Shown: piece by piece, positions 26,322-34,708 of the stretch
Position numbering within the stretch: the first letter of the stretch is position 1
How the letters are laid out: each line of letters opens with the position of its first letter
NCBI GenBank assembly: GCA_002339345.1
Contig: DDKM01000032.1
Span: 62,001 to 126,000 of the forward strand
Direction of reading: 5' to 3'
DNA: 64,000 bases
Origin: Firmicutes bacterium UBA2598
Lineage (GTDB): Bacteria > Bacillota > PH28-bin88
Notes under the pieces: model-generated
Seen by the model: only the letters and a program-made list of their open reading frames with translations
The model's database searches: none
What the model was told of the DNA's origin: nothing
Program-made: the position numbers and the translations under genes

Positions 26322-27758
26322 TTACCGGCGTTGCCCCACCAGCATCCCTTTGCCTATCGCATAAAGGTCTTCCAGCACCATCTGGTAGGAGGGCTGGCGG
26401 CCCTCCCGCCGGCCCCTTGCCTGCATTTTTTCCCGGTGCAGTTCCAACAATTCTTCCGGGAGCGGTAAATTACCGGTTTCCAGCAGGCGGATGGCCCCTT
26501 GACAGTCCCTGGCGGGTAACACCCGGCCCTGGTTGTACCGGCTGGCCGCAAAGGGTACATCCAGAATCCCGAGGGCAAAGGCCTTTTCCACCCCTGCCGA
26601 AAGGTTTCCCTCCCCCAATTCCCATACCCGGTCTAGGATAGCCCGGGTTTCTGCCGCAATTACAGCCATTTCCTCTTTCAGAGCGGGGAATTCGGGTAGG
26701 GGTTGATCCTTTACCATATTGATTACCTGCCGGGTGGCCATCAGCCCACTGGCAATGGCCTCCTTGTTGGGGCTTCCCGTTGCCTCAGTGGGTGTTTTGG
26801 TGATCACCCGGTGGGCACCTGCCAGCCCTGCCACCGCCGCTCCCCAGGCCAACACTCCGTACGCCTGGCTTTCCGCCTGGGGAAAACCGCCCATCCACTG
26901 GTAAAAAACCACGGTAACGGTAACTTCACTGCATCCCAGCCTGTTCAAGTACTCCCCCGCCAGGGGAGCTAAACAGCGCAATGCCGCCACATCCTGCACC
27001 AGGTTACCGCCCTGGCCGTATCCCAGGGAAAGATGGGTCACTCCTTGTTCCGCCGCCAGCAGCCCTTCCAGAATCGCAACACTATGGGACAGACATGGCG
27101 GGACCAGGGCCCCGGTTAGAGCTCCGCAGGTCTCCCGGTGCAGGGGTACACCGCCTTCCTCGGCATAGCGGCCCACCAGGCGATCGATATACCGCCAGCT
27201 GGCCAGGCTTTCCGACAGGGGCTTGTCCTTCAGATAGGGAAGATTGCTGGAAATACCACCGCCCTCCAGACCTGTAAACCCGGCAGCCAGGGCTATCTCT
27301 GCCACCAGCCCGGGATCCGCCCCCATGTGGCGAACCTGTACCGGCAAACGGAGACCTTCCAGCAGTAAGCGGCAACGATCCAGACCATGGTTAAGCAGGG
27401 GAAAGCCCTGCAAACCAGCGGGGTCGATGTTCAAGTGGGATTCCACCTCCCGCCAGCGGCCAAGGCGAGTCAGGTTGTCAATGGTGGTAGGCAAGACATC
27501 CGCCAGACCGTCTTTTTGTATAAAGCGCAAAAAGGCGGCGTGCTCTTCCAGGAATGGCAGACCACCCCTTGGCTGTACCAGTGTACTGTTGTCCCGGGCC
27601 GCCTGGGCCATGGCCACCGCCAGGTTCCGGCGGGCAGGCAGTCCCTGCAGATAGTCAAAGGCTTCTGTTAAATCCGGCGCATGCATGCCGGCGGCGGCAA
27701 AAAGGGTTTTCCGCTGTCCATCCCAGTCCTCAACGGTTATTTTTGCTTTGCTGCTCAA
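26322..27758 (-). CDS. Glutamate (methylaspartate) mutase epsilon-subunit homologue
   Basis: Resembles GlmE/MutE, the B12-dependent TIM-barrel subunit that converts L-glutamate to 3-methylaspartate. The match covers the whole length (about 478 residues), including CGALTGALVPPCLSHSV (core GALTGALVPP), LGYGQGGNLVQD and QWMGGFPQAES. By recalled alignment with the Clostridium cochlearium enzyme, three substrate arginines (QPR, LTR, VRH) and the catalytic Glu of EGGGIS are kept, but the Tyr after GGGIS is Ser here. TTG 27758 overlaps the murI stop as TTGA, after GGGGAGAGG; TTG 27773 is less likely. No small B12-binding subunit (glmS) or glmL is nearby, so it may have another partner or substrate. 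Confidence 0.78.
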   Translation of the reverse strand: MSSKAKITVEDWDGQRKTLFAAAGMHAPDLTEAFDYLQGLPARRNLAVAMAQAARDNSTLVQPRGGLPFLEEHAAFLRFIQKDGLADVLPTTIDNLTRLGRWREVESHLNIDPAGLQGFPLLNHGLDRCRLLLEGLRLPVQVRHMGADPGLVAEIALAAGFTGLEGGGISSNLPYLKDKPLSESLASWRYIDRLVGRYAEEGGVPLHRETCGALTGALVPPCLSHSVAILEGLLAAEQGVTHLSLGYGQGGNLVQDVAALRCLAPLAGEYLNRLGCSEVTVTVVFYQWMGGFPQAESQAYGVLAWGAAVAGLAGAHRVITKTPTEATGSPNKEAIASGLMATRQVINMVKDQPLPEFPALKEEMAVIAAETRAILDRVWELGEGNLSAGVEKAFALGILDVPFAASRYNQGRVLPARDCQGAIRLLETGNLPLPEELLELHREKMQARGRREGRQPSYQMVLEDLYAIGKGMLVGQRR

Positions 27759-28588
27759 TTTTCCTCTCCCCAATCCAATTCCACCTGCCGGACATCAGCC
27801 ACCAGGGGATGGCTGCCCAGCAACCGCCGGCCCGCCAGGCGGAAGTTTTCCGCAGGACCACTCACCAGGCAGGTATGGGAAGGTTCCGCCGACCCCTCTG
27901 CCATCACCTCCGTTTTCCCAAGCACCTCAGCCACCTCGTCAGCTGTAGCGGCCGCCGGATCCACGAGGGACACCCGTTCACCGGTCATTTCCCTGATCAA
28001 TGGAGCCATAAAGGGGTAATGGGTACAACCCAGAATGATGGTATCCACATCGGCCCAGAGAAGGGGTGCGAGATACCCGCTTATGGCTTGCCGGGCTGCC
28101 GGTGAGTCCACCTCGCCGGCTTCCACCAGGGGTACCAGCAGCGGGCAGGCCTGGGCATAAACTTCCACACCGGGATTGCTGGATAGCAGGGACAGCCTGT
28201 GGGCATTGCTGCTAACGGTCACCTCCGTACCCAGCACCCCAATCCGCCCGTTACGAGTTTGGCGCAGGGCCTCCCTGACCCCCGGTTCAATGACACCGAT
28301 CACTGGTAGGTTAAATCGCGCCACCAGTTCTGGCAGGGCCACAGCGGAAGTGGAATTGCAGGCATCCACAATCAGTTTTGCTCCCTGTGACACCAGAAAT
28401 TCAACGATCCGGCAGGCAAAGGCCACCAGTTGACCGGCCGGCCTGGGCCCGTAGGGGACATGAAGGGTGTCTGCGAAATAGAGAATCTTTTCCCCAGGCA
28501 ACCGCAAGTTAATCTCCCGTGCCACCGTCAACCCGCCCACACCAGAATCAAAGACACCAATCGGCCGGGCTGTTTTCACAAAAACCAC
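27755..28588 (-). CDS. murI: Glutamate racemase
   Basis: Makes D-glutamate for peptidoglycan. The N-terminus IGVFDSGVGGLTV is diagnostic. The two catalytic cysteines lie in DACNSTSA (usual form ACNTASA) and GCTHYPF. Length 277 residues. Its stop overlaps the start of the glutamate-mutase-like gene by four bases, linking a glutamate racemase to a glutamate-mutase homologue in one transcript. Upstream lies a UPF0316 membrane protein gene. Confidence 0.94.
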   Translation of the reverse strand: MVFVKTARPIGVFDSGVGGLTVAREINLRLPGEKILYFADTLHVPYGPRPAGQLVAFACRIVEFLVSQGAKLIVDACNSTSAVALPELVARFNLPVIGVIEPGVREALRQTRNGRIGVLGTEVTVSSNAHRLSLLSSNPGVEVYAQACPLLVPLVEAGEVDSPAARQAISGYLAPLLWADVDTIILGCTHYPFMAPLIREMTGERVSLVDPAAATADEVAEVLGKTEVMAEGSAEPSHTCLVSGPAENFRLAGRRLLGSHPLVADVRQVELDWGEEN

Positions 28589-28651
28589 CTTCTGACCCTT
28601 TGGGTTTCCATTCCATATAACAATTATATGTGCCGGCCAGCCGGGACAGCC

Positions 28652-29173
28652 CTATTTACCTTTCCGCACATTAAAGATGCCACCACGGGTAGTCCTGGTG
28701 TCCAGAACGGTTATGAAGGCCTGGCAGTCCCGTGAGTTGACCTGTTGCATAAACCGTTCTTTATCCCGGCGGTTAATGATGGCCTGGATGATCATGTGCT
28801 CCCCTTCACGGCCCTGGCCGTACCATACCGTCACCCCAAAACCTTCCGCCCGCAGGGCTTCCACCATCTCTAACCCATCGCAACGGGGAATCACCTGGAT
28901 GGTCATGTATCCAAGGGCTAGACGCTCCTCCACCAATCCGCCGACAAAATTGCCCGTGGCAAACCCCAGGGAATAGATCACCAGACTTAGGGGATCCGTC
29001 AAACGGTCCAAAACGTATTTGATGGTAATCACATAAATACTGACCTCAAAGAAACCGATGCATGCCGCTACCAGGCGCCGGCCACGCACCAGCAGCAACA
29101 CCCGCAGGGTTTGCATTGTTACATCCACAACCCGGGCCAAAAAAATTAAAAGGTATCCAAGGAATAGTTCCAC
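28652..29173 (-). CDS. UPF0316 / DUF2179-DUF5698 membrane protein
   Basis: Length 173 residues. Three hydrophobic segments occupy the first 90 residues (LFLGYLLIFLARVVDVTMQTLRVL region, then two more), followed by a cytoplasmic DUF2179 domain (GEHMIIQAIINRRD, then ITVLDTRTTRGG). This is the UPF0316 layout of Bacillota. Function unknown. The start overlaps no neighbour, and a terminator lies upstream, between this gene and the amidase gene. Confidence 0.88.
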   Translation of the reverse strand: MELFLGYLLIFLARVVDVTMQTLRVLLLVRGRRLVAACIGFFEVSIYVITIKYVLDRLTDPLSLVIYSLGFATGNFVGGLVEERLALGYMTIQVIPRCDGLEMVEALRAEGFGVTVWYGQGREGEHMIIQAIINRRDKERFMQQVNSRDCQAFITVLDTRTTRGGIFNVRKGK

Positions 29174-29250
29174 CGGCTACCCTCCCCAGTAATTTCCATG
29201 CTCCTCCGTCCCGCTCCCATTGTAGCATCATGGTTTAAGCGGGGTCAAGG

Positions 29251-29276
29251 CAAAAGGCCGGTAAAATAACCGGCCC
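29251..29276 (-). terminator. Terminator of the amidase gene
   Basis: On minus, GGCCGGT and ACCGGCC form a stem followed by four T, about 40 bases after the amidase stop. Confidence 0.8.
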
Positions 29277-29311
29277 CAGGTCAACAAGGCTGAAACTACC
29301 TGTACAAAAGG

Positions 29312-31120
29312 CTAGTGTTCTGCCTTTATGGCAAAGTATTTGGCCAGCCCCTCGGCAATGCCCAGGGCGGCCTGGGCCCGGAATACGGGATCCCCCAGTA
29401 ACGCTTCTTCTTCCGGGTTAGATATAAAAGCGGTTTCCGCCAGAATTGACGGCATGGTGGTGTTCCGTAACACCGAAAAACTGGCCTCAAAAATACCGGC
29501 ATCCCGCCGCCCCATGGCCTGCACCATTTCCATTTGCACCAGGCTTGCCAACAGCTGCCGGTCCGCCCGCTGCCCCTCCAGGGGGCTACCCACAGGCGCA
29601 TAGTAATAGGTAGTGGTACCGTTCAGCAGGCGGCTGGTGGAGGCGTTGGCATGTACCGAAACAAAGACATCCGCTCCGGCGTCGTTGGCAATGGCTGCCC
29701 GGCCTTCCAGGGTAAGGGTGGTATCCCCCACCCGGGTCAGGATGACCGTGGCCCCGCGGCTGATCAAAATATCCCTTAGCCGTAGGGAAATGTCCATTAC
29801 CACATCCCGTTCATACAGCCCGTTCTTGCCCACCGCCCCCGGATCCGACCAGTTGCCAGGCTGAATGCTACCATGGCCGGGATCGATGACAATTATTTTG
29901 CCGGCCAGGGGATCCGCCCTATTTACCGGATCCCTGCCATGTCCATCACCCCTGGCAGCGGTGGAGAGGGTACGAATGCTCACCAGCCACCCGGCAATCC
30001 ACCCGGTCTTGCCTTCCGCCATTTGAACCTGGTACCAGTCCCCCTGTTCACCGATTACCGGCAGGAACTGGCCACTGCGGACCTGGGTCACCAATGGGAA
30101 AGAGATATCCGGACCACTGCGGACATTGACCACACTGCTATTGACCACCGCCAACCTTAGAGGTTCTCCATGTTCGGACGGGGTTTCCTTTTCCGGCAGG
30201 ACAGGTGGCACCGCCGGAGGGTTGGCGGTCACCACCTCCGTGACCAGCCAACCGGCCACCCAGCCCTGTTTGCCGTCTTCCAAACGGACCTCCAGCCAGT
30301 CCCCTTTGGCCCCGATCACAGTCATGGCCGTACCTTTGGGCAATAACGCCAGCCGGGTAAAGGTGGTTGCCGGTCCGGCACGTAGATTCACGTTTTCCGT
30401 TACCTCAACCCGTTTCACTTCCGGTCCGGTGGTGACACCATCCGGTACGCCACCCGGGTCCGGTGCTGCTACCAGCAGGTCCTGCACCAGCCAGCCAGCC
30501 ACCCATCCCCCCTTGCCGCTCTCCGTCCGAACCTCCAGCCATTCACCAGACTGGGCGACCACCGTCAGACGGGTGTTTTTAGGCAATGTTTCAATGCGCG
30601 GGAAACTGGTACCAGCCCCCTGACGCAGGTTAACATTGTCACTGGTAAGGACAACCCTTTCCACCCGCGGCTGGTTCCAGATATCCACGGTGTTGGTGGC
30701 ACCATCCCAAATCACCCGGGCGCCAAGGTTCTCCATTACAAAACGGAGGGGTACCATGGTGCGGTTGTTGACAATCACCGGTTCGGTGTCCATGGTAACC
30801 ACCTGACCGCCCACAGTGGCCTGGCGGGAGTTGATGGTCAACCCCACTACCTGGTCTCCGCGGCTGATGCGCACAGTCCTGGCCTGCTCATTCCAGTCCA
30901 CGACATTACCGAGGGATTCCCCCACCAGGCGGATGGGAACCATGGTCCGGTTGTTGCTATCAATATAGGCAGGGGTATCCCCCACCAGTATACTGCCATT
31001 TAGGCGCAGCTGGACCAGCGGCCTGCCCTCCAGGGCCATCGCCCCGGGCATCACCGCACCCGTCAACAGGAACACCGATAACAATATTGCTGTTGTCTTC
31101 TGTCTGAGTTTGCCTGTCAC
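29312..31120 (-). CDS. Secreted N-acetylmuramoyl-L-alanine amidase with stalk-type and three SH3b domains
   Basis: Cell-wall hydrolase. A signal peptide (from GTG 31120, after GGGGGAGG) leads into a copper-amine-oxidase-N-like region of about 100 residues (VPIRLVGESLGNVVDW and VPLRFVMENLGARVIW repeats). Three SH3b repeats follow, each marked by VNLR/VNVR-x-G and ending W-x-x-G-W-L. The C-terminal 180 residues are an Amidase_3 zinc domain with VIDPGHG, the GLYERDV Glu, SVHANA and LAETAFISN. The in-frame ATG at 31204 lies before the ribosome binding site and is rejected. Likely works in vegetative or spore wall remodelling. Confidence 0.93.
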   Translation of the reverse strand: MTGKLRQKTTAILLSVFLLTGAVMPGAMALEGRPLVQLRLNGSILVGDTPAYIDSNNRTMVPIRLVGESLGNVVDWNEQARTVRISRGDQVVGLTINSRQATVGGQVVTMDTEPVIVNNRTMVPLRFVMENLGARVIWDGATNTVDIWNQPRVERVVLTSDNVNLRQGAGTSFPRIETLPKNTRLTVVAQSGEWLEVRTESGKGGWVAGWLVQDLLVAAPDPGGVPDGVTTGPEVKRVEVTENVNLRAGPATTFTRLALLPKGTAMTVIGAKGDWLEVRLEDGKQGWVAGWLVTEVVTANPPAVPPVLPEKETPSEHGEPLRLAVVNSSVVNVRSGPDISFPLVTQVRSGQFLPVIGEQGDWYQVQMAEGKTGWIAGWLVSIRTLSTAARGDGHGRDPVNRADPLAGKIIVIDPGHGSIQPGNWSDPGAVGKNGLYERDVVMDISLRLRDILISRGATVILTRVGDTTLTLEGRAAIANDAGADVFVSVHANASTSRLLNGTTTYYYAPVGSPLEGQRADRQLLASLVQMEMVQAMGRRDAGIFEASFSVLRNTTMPSILAETAFISNPEEEALLGDPVFRAQAALGIAEGLAKYFAIKAEH

Positions 31121-31221
31121 CGTTGTCCTCCCCCGGGCAAAGTGTTGGTGACAGTATTCGATTCCGACCAACATAATTCCTGCGCAAGGGGAGGTAATTG
31201 GCATTTTGAAATTTTACCCAT

Positions 31222-31249
31222 CAAAAAGCCCGACCCCCACGGCCGGGCT
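31222..31249 (-). terminator. Terminator of the GerMN lipoprotein gene
   Basis: On minus, AGCCCG pairs with CGGGCT (31227-31249) and is followed by five T. Confidence 0.85.
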
Positions 31250-31296
31250 GGCATAACTGTACCAGCTGTTCCCAGCTGGTTCCGGGCCCCTTCACT

Positions 31297-31920
31297 TTAG
31301 TTGGCCCGCTTGATCAGGCTTTCATTGCGCCCCATCACCGTCGATACATCCACATGCCCGGCTATGGTCTTGACATACTGTCCCTCTACCAGAAACTGCA
31401 CTCGATCTACAGTAGGAAACTTGGTCAAGGTGTTGACGATGGAATAGACCGTCAGCTTCTCTGCCGTACTGCCGCCGGGATGATTTAGCATCAATTGCTT
31501 ATTAAAATCCACAATAGCAAGTCCATCGGGCTTGATATTGATATCCTTCAATACCACGCCGGCGGGAATGGTGGGCAAAAGTCCGGATCCCGGCATCGGG
31601 CCGTTGATCAGTTCTTGGATGGTGGCCCTGGCCAGTCCCACCACCTTGGGAATGTTTCGTTCCTCCGGCACCAGGTAACTCCCTGTGCTATCAGCGAAAT
31701 AAAGGGTTACCTTGATGGTTTCACCGGAAAACCCCTGGTGGGATACAGGCAACTGGTTTTCCGGCGGAGGAACTTCCACCACTGGTGTGCTGTCCTTGCC
31801 AGCAAATCTGTCCTTTAGAGAGGTAAGGGACTTGGTCACCCCGCACCCGCTGGTTGACAGCGCTACCCCTAGCAGCAACGCCACGGCCAGTAATAGAGAT
31901 ATGTTCTTCCTGCCCCGCAT
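31297..31920 (-). CDS. GerMN-domain lipoprotein
   Basis: Exported lipoprotein of about 208 residues: MRGRKN, a hydrophobic core and the lipobox STSGC. The mature part has a GerMN domain (VTLYFADSTGSYLVPEERNI core, then ATIQELINGP and VYSIVNTLT), known from the sporulation and germination protein GerM and related cell-envelope proteins. ATG 31920 is favoured, seven bases after AAAGGAGG; the adjacent ATG 31923 is possible. Its own terminator separates it from the amidase gene downstream. Confidence 0.9.
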   Translation of the reverse strand: MRGRKNISLLLAVALLLGVALSTSGCGVTKSLTSLKDRFAGKDSTPVVEVPPPENQLPVSHQGFSGETIKVTLYFADSTGSYLVPEERNIPKVVGLARATIQELINGPMPGSGLLPTIPAGVVLKDINIKPDGLAIVDFNKQLMLNHPGGSTAEKLTVYSIVNTLTKFPTVDRVQFLVEGQYVKTIAGHVDVSTVMGRNESLIKRAN

Positions 31921-32150
31921 CATTAATCCTCCTTTACCTTTTTTTGTCTGGTACATCCTATGGCCATGCCGTAGGTTTATTACAAAAATTATGGCAGGGG
32001 TCTTCGGGCAAAATGAGCGGTTCAACGGCAAGGATTCGGATGCTAACGGAATTTTATGCCACTTAAAGGAATCTGCGCACAATTGTCAAAATAATTAAAT
32101 AGGACAAAATAGTTACTCCAGCGGCAAGCTGCAAAAAAAGGAGTTTCGCC

Positions 32151-32918
32151 ATGGAAATAAAGGCCCTGATCGTTGATGATGAATATCCGGCACGAAAAGA
32201 ACTACGCCATTTGTTGGAGAGGTACCCCTTTGTCCAGGTAGTGGGGGAAGCGACCAATTGCCGGGAGGCTCTACAACTGATCGAAGCCCTGGACTACTCT
32301 GTAGTATTCCTGGACATCGATATGCCCGGGGGCAGCGGACTGGACCTGAGCCGGCAGTTGAAACAGCGCGGCAGCACCAGCCCCCGGGTGATTTTCGTTA
32401 CCGCCCATGACAACTTTGCCCTGGATGCTTTCAGTGTGGACGCCGTGGATTACCTGCTAAAACCGGTAGATCCCCGCCGTCTGGACCGCGCCATCCAGAA
32501 ATTACTGACCACAGCCGTCCGACCAGCCCCACCCTCCCGTCCCCAGGGGGAGGAAAGGAAGGAGGATCGCCCTGCAGCCCGGCCCCTCGGCCTGATCCCG
32601 GTGGAACACAAGGGGAAAACCATCCTCCTGGAGGAAAAAAATATTATCTATCTTTTTGCCAGTAATGATTATACTTATATTAAGACGGCAAGGGAAAAAT
32701 ACCTCACCCGGTACACCCTAAAGGAACTGGAACAACGCTTAAGTGGTCAGATTTTTATCCGGTGCCACCGCTCTTATCTGGTAAACATCAAAAAGGCCAA
32801 GGAGGTTGTCCCACTGTACAACGGCACCCTTGTACTAATTGTGGACGATGCGGAAAAAAGCGAGGTGCCGGTCAGCCGTTCCCAGGCCAAAATCATCCGT
32901 AAGCTGCTGGGCATATGA
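32151..32918 (+). CDS. LytTR-family response regulator
   Basis: Receiver domain at residues 1-120 (VDDEYPARKEL, phospho-acceptor Asp in VVFLDIDMPG, KPVD near residue 105), then a Pro-rich linker and a LytTR DNA-binding domain (IIYLFASNDYTYIKT, then FIRCHRSYLVNI). Such regulators control cell-wall, toxin or metabolite uptake genes. AAGGAG lies upstream. No LytS-like kinase is adjacent, so its signal partner is elsewhere. Confidence 0.93.
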   Translation: MEIKALIVDDEYPARKELRHLLERYPFVQVVGEATNCREALQLIEALDYSVVFLDIDMPGGSGLDLSRQLKQRGSTSPRVIFVTAHDNFALDAFSVDAVDYLLKPVDPRRLDRAIQKLLTTAVRPAPPSRPQGEERKEDRPAARPLGLIPVEHKGKTILLEEKNIIYLFASNDYTYIKTAREKYLTRYTLKELEQRLSGQIFIRCHRSYLVNIKKAKEVVPLYNGTLVLIVDDAEKSEVPVSRSQAKIIRKLLGI

Positions 32919-32921
32919 ACA

Positions 32922-32953
32922 AGGGCCCTACCGTAAGAGTAGGACCCTCTTTT
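32922..32953. terminator. Terminator between the LytTR gene and convergent hisC
   Basis: GGGCCCTAC pairs with GTAGGACCC around CGTAAGA and is followed by TCTTTT. Confidence 0.75.
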
Positions 32954-33069
32954 GTATATTCTTGTGGATGCAAACCGCCAACTTTGCCCGGTTTTTTTTC
33001 CCGATGCCGGCTCCGGTAGTTCCGCACTGAACCCCGGTGTATTCGGCTGTCCAAAAGGCGGGTTGCTCG

Positions 33070-34191
33070 TCAGGCCTGCCGTTCGTTCAGTACCGCCAGG
33101 ACCCCGGCCAGGGTGTCCGCCATCCGCTGGTTCTGGCGTTCGGTGCCGATGGTTACCCGGATGAAGGTATCCAAGCCGAAAATATCGCCTGTCCGCACGA
33201 TCACACCCGCCTTTAACATGGCCTGGAATACCTGGCGGGAGGGGTGACCGGTATCCACCAGGATGAAGTTGGCCTGGGTAGGCACATATTTTAGCCCCAT
33301 TTGCTGGAATCGCTGATACAGGTACAGTTTCCCTTTGTGGTTGACCTCCCTGCTTTTGGTCACCTGCAGGGGATCCTTCAGGGATGCTCTGGCGGCAGCC
33401 TGGGCGATGAGATTGACATTGAAGGGTTCCCTGGTGCGGCTGATCCATTCAATCAACTGGGGTACCGCAACCCCGTAACCCACCCTTAGGCCTGCAAGGC
33501 CATAGACCTTGGAAAAAGTGCGCAGCACAATCACATTGGGGCGCCCTGCCAGCACGTAAGCAAGACCGGAGGCATACTCCGGATGTTCCACGTACTCAAA
33601 ATAGGCTTCATCAAAAACCACCAGAACCCTTGCCGGTACCCGTTCCATAAAGGCGTCCATCTCCTGGCGAGTGACGATGGTGCCGGTTGGGTTGTTGGGG
33701 TTGCATATGAAGATGATCCTGGTTCGTTCGGTGATGGCATCCGCCATGGCCTGCAGATCATGGGTAAAATCCCTGGTTGGTACCATCACCGTTGTCCCAC
33801 CCATCAACTGGGTGGCAAAATCGTATTCGGAGAAGGACGGTTGGGCCATGATGGTTTCATCACCGTCATTGACATAGGCTTCGGCCAGTAGCTTTAATAT
33901 TTCATCTGAGCCGTTGCCCACAATAAGCTGGTTCGGCCCTACTCCCAGGTATTCCCCCAGTTCCTGCCGCAGGTAATGGCAGGAACCATCCGGGTAGAGG
34001 TAAGCCTTTTCCGCCGCATCCCGGATCGCCAGTACCGCATCGGGTGAAGGGCCCAGAGGGTTTTCGTTGGATGCCATTTTCACCACATTGGTAATACCAA
34101 GCTCCCGCTCCACTTCTTCAATGGGTTTTCCCGGGACATAGGGTTTGATGCTCAGTAAGGCCTTCCGACCTTCCAACATAATTTCCTCCAT
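33070..34191 (-). CDS. hisC: Histidinol-phosphate aminotransferase
   Basis: PLP-dependent transamination in histidine synthesis; homologues also act on aromatic amino acids. The SNENPLGPSP motif near residue 40, the PLP-site segment FDEAYFEYV, and the Schiff-base lysine in RTFSKVYGLAGLRVGYG (core TFSKVYGLAG) are present. Length 373 residues. ATG 34191 follows AGGAGGAG; ATG 34179 after GGAGG is also possible. It lies with an ACT protein and PaaK rather than with other his genes, so an aromatic aminotransferase role is an alternative. Confidence 0.9.
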   Translation of the reverse strand: MEEIMLEGRKALLSIKPYVPGKPIEEVERELGITNVVKMASNENPLGPSPDAVLAIRDAAEKAYLYPDGSCHYLRQELGEYLGVGPNQLIVGNGSDEILKLLAEAYVNDGDETIMAQPSFSEYDFATQLMGGTTVMVPTRDFTHDLQAMADAITERTRIIFICNPNNPTGTIVTRQEMDAFMERVPARVLVVFDEAYFEYVEHPEYASGLAYVLAGRPNVIVLRTFSKVYGLAGLRVGYGVAVPQLIEWISRTREPFNVNLIAQAAARASLKDPLQVTKSREVNHKGKLYLYQRFQQMGLKYVPTQANFILVDTGHPSRQVFQAMLKAGVIVRTGDIFGLDTFIRVTIGTERQNQRMADTLAGVLAVLNERQA

Positions 34192-34228
34192 CCTAAACTC
34201 CTCCTGCCCTAAGGCCTTTTATTGGAAT

Positions 34229-34660
34229 TTACAGGGCGTAAATATCTTCACCCGCAACCACCCGGAATCCCTTATTTTTTAGGACCTGAATGGCGTTTTC
34301 CACCTGTTCCACGCGGAAGATCACCAGCGCCCCGTTAGGCCCCCTGCCCAAAAAGGCATACAGGTACTCAATGCTGATGCTGGCCTGTTCCAGCGCCACC
34401 AACACTTCTGCTAACCCGCCCGGCCGGTCCGGCATTTCCACCCCGATTACTTCCGTCTGGCTGACGGTGAAGCCGTTTTCCTTTAGCACCTGGTAAGCCC
34501 GGTCCGGCTCGTTGACAATTAACCGCAGAATGCCGAAATCGGAAGTGTCCGCAATGGACAAAGCCCTAATATTGATCCCCGTCTCCCCCAAGAGGCGGGT
34601 TACCGCTGCCAGCCGGCCGTACTTGTTTTCCAGAAAAACCGAAATCTGGTTGACCCTCAT
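34229..34660 (-). CDS. Tandem ACT-domain protein
   Basis: Length 143 residues, two ACT domains (ISVFLENKYGRLAAVTRLL, then VEMPDRPGGLAEVLVALEQ). These bind amino acids or related small molecules. Small ACT proteins commonly sit next to phenylacetate-CoA ligase genes in anaerobic bacteria and archaea, as here (48 bases upstream is paaK). Role is presumed sensing of an aromatic or branched amino acid; there is no catalytic domain. Confidence 0.9.
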   Translation of the reverse strand: MRVNQISVFLENKYGRLAAVTRLLGETGINIRALSIADTSDFGILRLIVNEPDRAYQVLKENGFTVSQTEVIGVEMPDRPGGLAEVLVALEQASISIEYLYAFLGRGPNGALVIFRVEQVENAIQVLKNKGFRVVAGEDIYAL

Positions 34661-34708
34661 TTTATTCCCTACCTCCTCCCTAATGATAGGACATCACAGG
34701 AACCAGAC

